Source: Atrichornis clamosus (taxonomy: Eukaryota > Chordata > Aves > Passeriformes > Menuridae). From it: 64,000 bases of DNA. Made by a program: the position numbers and the translations under genes. The stretch is from positions 62,001 to 126,000 of the forward strand of contig WBMZ01012189.1 in NCBI GenBank assembly GCA_013400975.1, in the 5' to 3' direction. The notes below the pieces were generated by a model. It was not told where the DNA came from and searched no databases. It worked only from the letters and a program-made list of their open reading frames with translations. Positions 52,995 through 64,000 of this stretch are shown here, piece after piece (positions within the stretch are counted from its first letter, which is position 1; every line of letters begins with the position of its first letter).

Positions 52995-53774
52995 CTGCAA
53001 AGGAAAATTTAGTAGATTATAAATACACTTGACAAAACATTTTTATTTGCGTCACTTAGCACCTACCTCAAAATAACTGAGTTTATGGAAATTTTAATAA
53101 ACCTATACTAATGCCAAGGTTGCACATTTTGGTTCTACAAACACTGAAAAAACCAAAAAAATTTTATCCCATATGATTTAATATTTTTTTACTCCTTCAA
53201 AAAAATTAAAATGGATCTCATTAAAAATACACTAGGAAAAGATTTCAAGTACATCCCATTATTTTTTATTCTCTGTTCACTATGTGCTTTCTTCAATGTA
53301 AGTGCTTCCATTTGTTCAAGGTCCAGAAACACTACTTAAAAGGAGCAATTCCAATTATTTGGCCCTGCTTTTTTATTCTTTAACCACCAAATGCAATATC
53401 TGTTTAAGTTCCTTCACTCTTTTTCACCTTAATTGGTTTCCTCTTTCATTTTTCCTCTAATTTTTCAAAACTTTCTCAGAAGGAGTCTAAAAGCATCAAT
53501 CTTTCACATTTAATCATTAACATTCCTGAACTGTTGATATTAAGGAAAGTTAAAATGGAAAAGAAGTAGAAAGGGAATACCCTAGATACCCAGTTTATTG
53601 TACTCCTAAGGAAAACAAAGTACAGAAGAAAATAGGAGAAAATGAAAGATGGGTTGCTCCAAGGGAAGAAATCAAAACTCATTGTTAATATAATTTTTGT
53701 TTCATTAATGATTCTAATCTAAAATTTATCTAAAAAATGCTTTTGCATTTATGGAACTGTGACTTTTCTACTAG

Positions 53775-53800
53775 ATCCAAAAGAAATTTCCAAGGTTCTG
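53775..53800 (+). CDS. Candidate micro-exon (26 nt)
   Basis: The acceptor 'gtgacttttctactag' and donor 'gttctg|gtgagt' are both close to consensus. In the only frame that links its neighbours it encodes SKRNFQGS, joining to 54660-54842 through an Asp codon. Micro-exons are real but uncommon, and a pair of good sites this close can occur by chance. Confidence 0.17.
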
Positions 53801-54659
53801 GTGAGTTAATAAACACACAGAGGTGCTGACTTGAACAGCAGTGATATTTTTATGGAGGGGAGACCAGGGGCATTGCAGCAGATGGGGGTTCCAAGATTGC
53901 TGCAATAATTTTGCCACATCACCTTCTCTGAACACAGCACATATGTATGGCCTCCATAAAAATGCTAAGGGGGCAATAAGAAGCTGTTTAAATTTACCAA
54001 TAGAGGAATGAACATGCAGAGGACATTGTCAGCAGGACAGATCTGCTTTGGGCCACACCAAGAGAGACTGAAATATATCTACACTTCATCATCACCTGCC
54101 CATTGCATTCTCTAAGGCAGAAGTTAAGAAGGCTTCTAGAAAGCATTTTCATTCTTTGGAATATGTTTAAGGTTCTGGTGACAGCACAATCAAGAACCAA
54201 AGTCAGGAGTCATTAACACTGTCTAAAAAGTCTGAGTGAAAACACAAATTCAGAATATTAAGAGGCCTAATCATTAATTTCTTGAACTATAAATAATATT
54301 TGACCCTAAAAATATTCCTAAGAGATGAAATTAAGGTAGATTACTTTTTAACAAATTGCTAGTGGACGATGCTTTTCAAGACATTTACATACATAAGTCT
54401 CCTCAAGTGAATAATCAAATGTTCAAATGTGCAAGCATATCTTCATAAATATGCAAAAAACAAGTCCTTGTACAGAATCAAAGTACTGCTTTGATAGTTA
54501 TTAAATCATCACCCAAAAAAGGAAGCTGGAAGAATACTAAAGTGGCAAATGTCAATCATGTAAAAACTATTAAGCCCCAGCATAAAACCTGTGTTTATTT
54601 ACTGTAATATTGTTAGGGTCATGTTTTCCCACTGAATCATTGGCTAATTCCATTTACAG

Positions 54660-54842
54660 ATGAATTGTCCTCATTAAGCAAGAAGCCATTAAGTATTTTC
54701 AGTAATTTTTTTACTAGCAAACAGCTCCATAATCTACTTACTAAACACTGTTCAAACTTTGATGATAAAATTATTCATTTGCCCACGGGATTTGATAAGA
54801 TACTGTTCACAAATCCTGATGCAGTTTCACAGCTAGCACAAG
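54660..54842 (+). CDS. Best exon candidate (183 nt), unrecognised protein
   Basis: The acceptor 'ggctaattccatttacag' is followed by 183 bases, a multiple of three, ending at a strong donor 'cacaag|gtaagg'. One frame is fully open. It starts with two bases of a split codon, reads from ELSSLSKKPLSIFSNFF to ...LFTNPDAVSQLAQ, and leaves one base. The residues are varied and not low-complexity, with Cys, His, Phe and Pro spread through. The phase joins cleanly to 53775-53800 upstream and to 55999 downstream. I do not recognise a domain or a family, so no symbol is given. In AT-rich DNA an open 60-codon exon with both sites is suggestive, not proof. Confidence 0.3.
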
Positions 54843-55199
54843 GTAAGGGGATAGTAGAGCCACTTTGCAAATGGAAAGCTGACACCTGAGGAATTTATGA
54901 TCAAAAGTGCCTTTTAGTTTTTGCACCCACTTTAAACAACCTCCATTAGATTTTTCAGAGTAATTCTTGTAAAATAAAACTGTATTGAATATTTCCAATG
55001 CTTCTGCTACTCCTAGGAATGTTTAGCCCTTTGCAAACCAGATCACTATATCCCAAAGAACACAAATAGAAAGTTCCAATAACACAAAATTGTCATTTCT
55101 TTGTTAACAGCACTTTGTGAGCTATCAAAAATATCCTATAGAATGGATTTTTGAATTTTATTTTTTTTTTGGCTGGCTTAATTTTGTAAGCTTTTACAG

Positions 55200-55410
55200 G
55201 CATCTTCTTTAAGCTAGAATTTGCTAAACTCCACGGTCCCAAGTCATCTGGTTCGAGCCAGTGTCCTGGCATCCCTCTGATGGTATGGCATTGGTACCAG
55301 GAATGTGGACCGGAGACTCTCCTCTCCCTCAATTCCCACCATCTGGGACTGATTGAGGGAAACTCCTGCTCAGGTTCTGCAGCTCCAGGCTCAAACATGT
55401 CCAGCATCGA
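55200..55410. other. Unexplained GC-richer segment
   Basis: About 210 bases with clearly higher GC and several CpG than the surroundings. The minus strand is open for 104 codons (55093-55407), with text such as MLDMFEPGAAEPEQEFPSIS. No flanking poly-A, LTR end or clear splice acceptor identifies it. It could be a fragment of an unknown repeat, a retrocopy, or an intronic element between the exon candidates at 54842 and 55999. Confidence 0.3.
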
Positions 55411-55998
55411 TGAAAAGCCTTAGAAGATTTAAGCTGCTAAACTAACACACCTTTACTGCACATGTTCAAACTGCAATTTTTTGAAGCTTTATAAGTTGGT
55501 TAAATTCAGGTGATTTTCAGCAAATGTCACATTCCTGATTCCCTGCCAAATTTCAAACCCTGATCCAGATTATTAACATACAAAATTCCTCTTCAACTTA
55601 TTACCACTAATTTTTTAAATATTAAAAAAGGATGGGTTTGACCAGCCTTATTCTCAAAAATAGTCATTTTACCCAGAAATGTCTATGTTATTTCTAAGAA
55701 AACACCTTCAGAAAGGGGAAAAAAGTGTCTGCCAAAAAAATTACTGTCTGACAAGGATACAAGCACAACACCATCTTGCCCACAAGCATCACCAGCAGCT
55801 ACATCCATAATATATAGAAAGACTACGTGGGGAAATACTCAAACAGGGTCTTGAGCAAGCAATCCAAATGAGCCAAGACAGTGCTGTAAGGATTGCAGTG
55901 CTATTATTATAGAGTTACTGTGGGTTGTTCATCTGTTTCCACTTTGTTCTGATGAAGCTAATTTTATAGGTTTTTTGGTCCAATTTCCTCTTTTTCAG

Positions 55999-56036
55999 GC
56001 CGTCTAATTAAGTACAAAAGAATTCCAGTTTTATGA
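55999..56036 (+). CDS. Candidate terminal coding segment with stop
   Basis: An excellent acceptor ('tttggtccaatttcctctttttcag') is followed by GC CGT CTA and so on to TGA at 56034-56036. It adds GRLIKYKRIPVL to the C-terminus of 54660-54842, the Gly codon spanning the junction. A 3' untranslated region would follow; ATTAAA-type hexamers occur within about 230 bases (about 56190 and 56227). It depends entirely on the upstream exon being real. Confidence 0.22.
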
Positions 56037-59000
56037 TAGGGCTTAAAGTGGTTCATTAGTTTTTACACGTTGGCAGTAAATCTGCTCACACGTCACGACT
56101 CTGAAGGGGAACAGAAACACTGGGGCTGCTTCCAAATTTACTCCCCTTTACATCAGAGGAAGCTTCAAAGGGCTATACCAACCAAATACAATTAAAGACA
56201 AAATATTAGTTGATCTGCAAGTACCAAATTAAATACTTTTATTATTGAAGTTATAGCTCTATTTTTTTCAGTTCAGAATTTAATCTCTAGCCAAGTGACG
56301 GAGCTGAGCCCTAAATGTTACAGAAGGTGCAGCACAATGGCTGAGAGAGATGAGGAGGTGGCAAAGCACTTTCTGGTCTTGCTTCTTCTTTTCCCAACAT
56401 ATCCACACCCACCACTGGTGGATAAAAGCATTGCCTTAATCCTAATTTTATGTTCTTTAGCTTAAAGTGCCTCTAGCATGCCTCAACTTCAAAAAAAAAA
56501 AAATTTAAAATGGCTGACATATAAATCTAAAACCCTTTTTCTTCTTAGTAGTTCCTGACTGGCAAACACCAACTCCTCATTCTCCTTATGCATGATAAAC
56601 ACACATTTTCAAATTCAATGTATTATCACCACATTCACATCATATTTTATTTTAGAAGTAAACAATATGAATGTATCATTTCGTAGATCAAAAAGAATGC
56701 AAGTAGGAGTTTTTATTTTGAAAATAATATTAATTAAAATAGTTAAATTCAGCTCAACAAAATAGTAAAATTCATGGGAAATTCTGAACGAGATTTCTAT
56801 TTAAATATAATTTTACATTTTCTAATTGAAACCCTCTTACACAAATTTCTTCTCTCCCATCACCTGAAAAATTAGGACACAAGGTTATTTTATGAAACTC
56901 TAGAATATATGAATGCTAGATCTGCTTGCAGCACCAGCGCTCTTGCAAATCGATATAAATACAGGATGCAGCATCCTACATAGCCAATAATCCAAAAAGC
57001 AAGTTTTCAGACAACATAAATATTAACTTTGAAATTTATCTTATGGTTATCTAACAATAACAGGTCTGAATTGTTTTATACTGCCATAAAATTGCACTTT
57101 TTGAAGGTTTTCATTTCCCCACATAGTTTCTGATGATTGTGATGGCATTTGTAGATCACCACCTGTCACTCTCATATGGTGATGTGGTGCTAATAATAAA
57201 CATTATGCCTTCTGTACTGTTTGTTGGACTTGGTTATGTTATATGACTTCTTGTTCTGGAACATTAAACACAGCATTTTCTTTAAAAAGTTATTAATGTT
57301 TCAGTTGGAAGAGTGTTATTATTTTAATTGCCATCTGATGTTCCTTCTCCTCAGCAGAGATGTTTAATTCCACTCAGGAGAAATGTAGACTCTTCACAAG
57401 AAAAACAGGTCATGCAACAATGGTGAAGAATCTACTAAGTGAGGGTAGAAGTGGAGAAACAGAAAATTCTGTCTGGTCTTGCACACTCTTCTTTAGTTCA
57501 ATGTCTCTATGTAGCAACTTAAATATAACTATGTCAATCCACACAGAGCTGTAAAAGACAATCTCCTTGGGGAAACAGAATTCTAGGATAGCTGAGACTT
57601 AAACGCAGAATTGATCACAAATAGTGTAAACATAACAATCCAATATGTTTAAGAATCTACATTTACTTTAAAAAGCAAATTTATGTATCCAAACAATTCA
57701 AAATTAAACAAAGATCTGTAAGTTTAGCAGAGATGTCCAAAAGACGAAATAGTATAAAATGTCCACAGTTTTCTGTTGTCACTTCACAAGCTGATAAAAG
57801 TAAAACTCTGCTCTTCAAATAGTGAGAATATTCTAAGTCACATTTCAGGGGATATTACACAATTCCAACAGTATCCAGTTCCTTTTCATTAATAAACCAA
57901 ATTAAAAAAAGATATAAACCATAAAATGCTGCATTTAAGAGGAATTAGACAGTCTAAACTGTCTAAATTGCTTTGGTAACAGTTTAAAGATCATTCCTTC
58001 TTGCTGATTGTGATAAGAAATGTTCACTTTTTCTTTTGCAGATGCTTTTCAGCCACTAAAAACTTAACTGAAGTCTCCTCTGAGACTTCTCTATCAGTTT
58101 CCACCCTTAATGTGGTGTTAAAAGCATCCAGAAGCTCCACTGGCTTAGATGTGCCTGAAGTTCTCAGTGTCAGCTTACCCTGTGATCGCTTTAGGAGGAA
58201 GAGCCCCAAATCCAATATAGCTCAGGGCTCTGAGTCTAAAAATCAACACTCATAGCAAGACACCCAGCAAAGACTCAAAAGCAGAACAGCCAGGTTTGGT
58301 TAGAATAAAGCCCTAGAGAAGCAACTTGAAAACCCTGGAGAAGCAATTTTGAAGGAAGATTTCAAAGCGTGCACAGACATTCAGAGCTAAACTACAAGGA
58401 GACAGAAGCAGCAGGGACTAACTCAGGTGTGGCAATTTGTAAGATAACACCATAATTCTATGTCTGTCTTAGTCAATGATTCAAGCAATAAAATATCACA
58501 CAGTAATTAGTGTAGTGGAGGAATTTTCTTCTGCTACACCCAATCTGCTGTGCTGAGCTACAGATCTCATAGAAACCTCCAGGCTCTTTCAGGAAACCCA
58601 TAAATAATAGGAAAAAATGTATTATTTCCCTTAATTTGGGGAACATTATCATCATATTATATCCATCCAAGAGTCTTTCCTTCACTTTTGACCCAGTCTA
58701 AGAAAATCTTTTTCAATCCAATTTACAGCCCTGCAATTGTGATGCCTGTGTACAAATAGACTGAAAAAGAGAACTGGCCTAGATAAGACAGTCCCAAACA
58801 GAAAATAAAGTAACGTGGTATGGAAAGAAATCATTGACATGACAGAAAAGAGTGGCTGGGGATCTTGTTTCTAGTGACAAACCTGTAGCTGTTCCAAGCA
58901 ACTGATCCATGATTCAACCATGACTGCAACCAGAAGCAAAAAGAAAATGCTTAGTCTGTTGCTACAGAGGTTCTGAAAAGTCCTGCCAGAGTAAGGAACA

Positions 59001-61139
59001 CAGAGGACAAAATTTGGAACAAAGACCCCAAATGAATACTATTTCATGGCCAGAGGATAGCATGTAAAGGTCTCCATAGGAAAGATCCCTGCAATCAAAA
59101 AATACAGAAGCCTGGAACCATTACACTACAGCCCAAGATCCTTTGGGAAATGCAAGACATCCCTAGAACTCCTTTCTTTTCAAGGAAGATTCTACATTCT
59201 ATATTTATACAGATATTTCTGCATCTGTAGGAGTCTTCAGAACACTTTATATACAAATCAAATTTTCATTCACAGGAGTAATTAAGAATTAGTACACCTA
59301 AGTCCTAATGATATATGTCATTCTGAAAAAGTCCTTTGAAAATGTCAAATGATACACATGCTAAATTATAACTATGGGAAATTATTTTTTAAAAAAAAGA
59401 AAGAAAAAATAGAACACTTTTCATGTATTTGCTCCAAGGAAATGTCTTGCATCTTTCATAAACATTGCTTTTGAAACCTTCTGGGTTTGGAAACACTCTC
59501 CACATCTGCATTCCACTGTCATCCTTTGTGCTCCAGCATTTTTACAAACCGCATCTGTAGCTAACTGCATGGCTGACACATCATGGAAAATCTCTGCATT
59601 TACATTTTCTTATTGCTATTTTGATGGTGACTATTAAGTTGTTCCAGGCTCTGCTCTGAGTGACTTGCTCCTTGCTCCCTAGAAATAAATACGATTAATC
59701 ACACTCTCCTACTGTCATTAAATTGTATTTCAATGTATGTTTATATTTTGTAAAACGTAAATCCAAGTCACATCAGGTTGGGACTGCAATCCATGCAAAC
59801 AGAGCAGCCCTTCTGCAATAGCAGCACTTTGACACACACAAGAAGCTGTGTCCCATGTTCACTTCTGAAAAGCAGACGCTAGGTGAGCAGACATCCTTTC
59901 CAACCTTTCTTCACTACATTCCCTTTTTATGGTAGATCTTTACCAAACTGTGGCTCGGAGCATTGGGCAGATTAGATGGATGCTGCATATCAATCAGTTC
60001 ATTTTCTCTGTGTCAGGAAAACCAGCTTTGTATCACTTTGCATTTTACAGAGCATAGATGTTCACAGACCAATTATTAAATTTTGCAACTCTGGGAATAC
60101 TGTGGATAAGGACCTATTACATTAAAGAGTTTCATATTGTTTGCCTGTTTGTTTAACAGATGAGTTCCAAAAGACAAGGCATTTCTAGTGCCTAAATTAG
60201 TGTATAGCAAGATATTAACAGAAATACTATAAGAACTGAACAGTCTATATTTTTGACTAATTTGTGCGAAAGTGTAGTTATGGAATAGCAACAGGAATGA
60301 ACTTATCCACTGAATTAATAACTCATCAGATATTAAGAATATCAAACATTAATATGTGTTATCATTACTACAGGCTAAAATTTTCCAATCTAAAAATTTT
60401 TAAAAAGAAAAAAGAATTGATATTGCTGTTGCCTTTCACTATGAGATTCACCTAGACATCTAAACTATAAAAACAAGTTCTACTTAAAAAAGCCTCCATC
60501 TCAGCTATTCATCTTAAGTTCCATTACTAGGCAGCAGAATAAAGGAACACTTAAATGAACCATATCTTCAGAAAGTTTTTTCTTTTCCTTATCTTTGAAA
60601 GGAGCTTGAGGCGACGGGCTCAGACACAGATATCAGACACAGACACTGCAGACATCAAAAGTGAGGTGAGAGAAAAATAGAGTCGGAGATCCCGTTCCAA
60701 AATTTGTCTTGGCAAGGTGAACAGGATTCTCACATTATACAAGCCTTCAAAAAGAACAGTTAGGGATCCACATTATGTTAGAGAACTGGAATATCGTATG
60801 GGCTAGGCCTGGCAACAGATACCTCGCCGCAATCTCCCACCACTGTGATGTAAGTGGACCTCCGATGTGGGCAAAACAGACAAGATATGTCTGAACACAC
60901 TTTTCGCACTAAAATAACAGACATGGTGGAAAACGAGAGGCCACCTTCTAAATCTGAAGTGCCCGTGCTGCAGCCAATGCAAGGGAGTAACATCCATCCA
61001 CAGAACCTCCCTTCCCGCGGCACTCCTGTGCTTGATCCGCTTCAGGGCTCCTGCAAGCCCAGCTCCTCATCGTGGCACAGCCATGCTGTGTCCCAGGGAA
61101 GTTCGGGGGCTATTTTTAAGTAAGACATACATAAAACAT
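56037..61139. other. Mostly unique DNA, no firm gene
   Basis: No recognised repeat. It includes a plus-strand acceptor at 58041 with a 71-codon open frame to a stop at 58255 (see findings) and a small hairpin at 57945-57966. GC and CpG begin to rise from about 60600. Confidence 0.45.
57945..57966. repeat. Short perfect inverted repeat
   Basis: The arms 'ttagacagt' and 'actgtctaa' are perfect 9-base complements around a 4-base 'ctaa' loop. It is too short and AT-rich to assign a function. Confidence 0.85.
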
Positions 61140-61400
61140 AAGCCCAGGAGTCGCTGGAGCTGTCAGACAGAGCAGCAGTCTGGCTCCGGCTGCGGAAGCG
61201 CTTTGTCCCATCCCTTTCAGAGGCTCTCTCAGTAGCAGGTTTAGCCATTCAGTGCCGCAGGCTGCGCCTCGTCCCAGGGCATTTCCCGGGAAAACGTCCC
61301 TGCTCTTTGCCGGGCACTCCCAGCCGTTTCCTCCAAGGCTCAGTTTGAGCCGTACTCTGTCTTTTTAACTGGTGTTATCCAACAGCACGTCACACGGAGT
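61140..61400. promoter_or_regulatory. Small CpG-rich patch, possible promoter or enhancer
   Basis: By eye about 13 CpG fall in 260 bases at roughly 55% GC, around two thirds of the expected CpG number. This is island-like in a window that is otherwise CpG-poor and AT-rich. Just upstream lies a perfect MEF2-type site 'ctatttttaa' at 61110-61119, and within it a CRE-like 'gcacgtcac' at 61385-61393. No CR1 or LTR match is seen. The transcription direction is unknown. It could also be decaying GC-rich repeat sequence. Confidence 0.35.
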
Positions 61401-64000
61401 TACTTGGATAAAGGAAATAATTGCTGTCTGTTCTTATTTCCATTTGCTCAGTGTCCCCACTCCAATGACTGTAAGCAGAGCAAGAGCCAGCTGAAAAAAA
61501 CATTGTGAGAATATGCATTTCCTTGAAGGGGCATGAGAAACAACATCATGCTGGCTTACTTCCAGACATCCTGAAATCACTGTGGGGAGGAACAAAATAC
61601 TGATTATCTTTTAAATCTACTTTTTATTACTTTCACTCTGTTAATTACTTTCCGTCCCATTTTAACTAATAATTTAGCAGTGCTTGTCACAAACCTGAGT
61701 TAAACATATTCTTGGCAGTGAATGAAGAGGGGCAGCACCCTCTCCATGAATGCATGCCTATCTGAACGTCATATTTCACATTTATATTCTGCCTGGAAGT
61801 TGCCAGATATATTACGTCGTGTCCAGTAAGTACTTTACAAACATCATCGTATTTTAGCGAGAGCAGTGTCTGCCTGTGTGTCTGCATAAGGTGATACATC
61901 TCAGCAAATAAAATTTCTGATTGAAAGATTACTTCCATATCTGCTTTGTTTTCCTTATGATATTAGTTCTTGAAATATTGAATTTTTTACATCAGTCTCT
62001 AAACTACTTCAACCCTACTGATAGCACAGCGCAAATTTGACTCAAACATTTTACTCCTATCTTGAAATTAACTTTCCCGAGGCAGTTTCAGACTTTTTTT
62101 TCATTTAAATACGTCTAGGCAATTTTGCTGTTCATCTGGATAGGTTGAAAGGAGGATGTATCATTGCTGAATTGAAGCCTATAACACAAATTATCATAAA
62201 TTCATGTCATAAAGGCAGCAGAAGAGTAGCTTCTGTTTCAAGGTGTCAGTCAAAACATTTCCCCCCAACTCTGATTTATACAGGTAGCATTAAAACACAG
62301 CATGTTTTCTCCAAATCAAGATTTAAGGCATAAAATTTCCACTAAGATAGCTCCATACCCACTGCCTAGTATAAATGCACTTTAATATTCAACCATATTT
62401 GAGACATGCCATGTACTTTTTTAGGATGTTTTGAAGGAACTTGGCTTAAACCTTGGGCTAATAGAAGGATTTAAAAACTGCGCAGTTTTATAGTTTAAAT
62501 AAATTTTTCTTTTACTGGTATACCAAAATTTCTTAGCTTTTAATTTCTTATATGGAAATTACTGAATGCTGTTTCCTATTTTATTTCATTTGAATTAAAA
62601 ATATTCAATTTAATACAAGCCACTACTGGAGGAGCAATTCTGTTGACAATACCTTGAAATGAAGTTGGCAAACAGGCTGTCCCTTGAGATTTCTTTCCGT
62701 GGCTTTGCAAGTGACACCTGGGGCTTCCTTTGAACCCTCTTTTGCTTGGAGAATTTCTTTAAAGAATTTTCAAAGTGCCCAACATTCTGCACAGATCAGA
62801 AAATGAAATCTCAAATTTTATTCACCATTTGTGGAGAATGGATATTGCGTTCAGCTTACCTATGGTGCAATGAATCAATTCACCTTTTAAAGTAAAATCC
62901 GGGGGTTTATATCCTTTTTTCCCATCAACCTTTAAATTTAAGAAAAACATTGTAATAAAATATGTCAAACACACGTCTGAAATCGTAATTTCTGATTTTT
63001 AAAAAGATATGGCTATAAGAAATCCATCTGTATCATCCAGCTAATTAAGGTCTTGCATTCCAATTAATCAGGAACCACCTGAAAGAGGGACAGTTTTAGA
63101 CTGAACATGAAAATTTCTAGCTATTTTGGCATATGTGTTTATTTTAAAAATATACACTGACTTTTGATTTCTTTAAAAATTCATTGGCGAAGACAAGATA
63201 ATTTGAGATCAGTTGTCAAAAATTCTTTCATCCAGGAAGTAAAGCAGTGTGACTACTAATGGACCAAACTAAAATAACACATAATGTCCAAGTTTTATGC
63301 TGATTTAGTGCCAGAGGATGTAGTTAAAATTGATTCATAGCCTGACAACGGTTCCAAAAATCACAGCTCAAACTGGGAGCATAAATGCTACTCTGAGACC
63401 CTAATTGTGTGGGTAGCAGGCACAAACCTGGCTCTCCTATAGCAGGCAATTTTCCCAATGTCAGATACGATGACATTATATCCCTGTTCTCATTTTTGCA
63501 AATGACTTTAGTACCCTGTGATCCACTGTGAAAATTAAAAAAAAAAAATTTAAAAACCAAAGGAGAGCTGTTTCAATTTTATCTTTGCCCCTTTTTTGGG
63601 GAAGCATAGCCAATTTCAAAGGGATAAGTTTCATTTGCCTCAAAACTCCACTTCTCATGGACAAATATTTTCTCAGAATATTTATATTTTGTTGTCAAAT
63701 GTTGTTTGTACACTGATTCCATGCTGCTAAAACTTAATAGTCTGCAGCACATCAGAACACATGTTTTGAACCATCAGTTTCAATCATTAAGAGATAATTA
63801 GACTATTTTCACAGGGGCAAGAGAAATACCATAAATGTACTTGGAGCAGGGACAGGGGGAATGAAGGGAAGATGGTAGAATTAATATCTGTTTGTACAGA
63901 TGTTTCTCTAAAGACAACAAGATATTTTTTCTTCCTTGCAGCACACATATACTCTAGTGAATTGCTAAAATATCATGAATGTGGTGATTCCTCAGCATTT
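61401..64000. other. Unique DNA, no recognised gene
   Basis: No repeat is recognised. A minus-strand frame at 61687-61938 (83 codons) lies beside the CpG-rich patch and has natural-looking composition but no domain. The last 60 bases contain a good plus-strand acceptor ('tttttcttccttgcag' ending at about 63941), so an exon could begin just inside the window edge. Confidence 0.45.

Noticed and set aside
1..64000. CRISPR arrays, operons, ribosome-binding sites, tRNA or rRNA genes
   Set aside because: The window is bird nuclear DNA. I saw no regularly spaced repeat array, tRNA cloverleaf or rRNA sequence.
1..64000. Retroviral or other viral coding sequence
   Set aside because: Apart from solo LTR material I recognise no gag, pol, env or non-retroviral viral protein in any frame.

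Overview
The window is nuclear DNA of a bird. The sequence is AT-rich and gene-poor, with no operon-like packing, and its recognisable interspersed repeats are CR1 LINE 3' ends (the typical bird retroposon) and an LTR family that I know from many bird genomes. The longest open frame (219 codons, 25766-26425, minus strand) lies antisense inside the LTR copy, so the window holds no intact intronless gene. I could not run any search or alignment. Family calls rest on recognition of consensus text, and I name no gene.

Layout. 1-5784 is AT-rich unique DNA with one stretch (371-674) that is unusually open on both strands. A young CR1 tail lies at 5785-6022, a G/T-rich minisatellite at 7981-8215, a perfect 65-bp tandem duplication at 8881-9010, and a second, longer CR1 at 10420-10912. 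From 10.9 to 23.5 kb I see only unique DNA, a (CA)9 run and an 18-bp duplication. A degraded ancient CR1 lies near 23.5 kb, a 13-bp duplication at 24.95 kb, and a nearly full-length solo LTR at 25.67-26.74 kb. From 26.7 to 35.0 kb I recognise nothing. A CR1 tail on the minus strand lies at 35.04-35.29 kb, a long ancient CR1 (minus) at 38.9-39.6 kb, and an LTR end (minus) starting exactly at 40921.

The part most likely to hold real exons is 51.5-56.1 kb. On the plus strand, exon-like segments with good splice sites and mutually compatible reading phases (52932-52988, 53775-53800, 54660-54842, then a terminal piece 55999-56036) could form the 3' end of an unrecognised gene. The 183-nt piece at 54660-54842 is the best single candidate. 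A rival terminal exon lies on the opposite strand at 52900-52994. A small CpG-rich patch at 61.14-61.40 kb is the only promoter-like segment outside the repeats.

The conservative reading is a gene desert or a large intron, with repeats of several ages and perhaps the edge of one poorly expressed or lineage-specific gene. I find no evidence of a novel multi-gene system. The exon candidates are given with low confidence because splice-like signals and 60-codon open frames arise often by chance in 64 kb.
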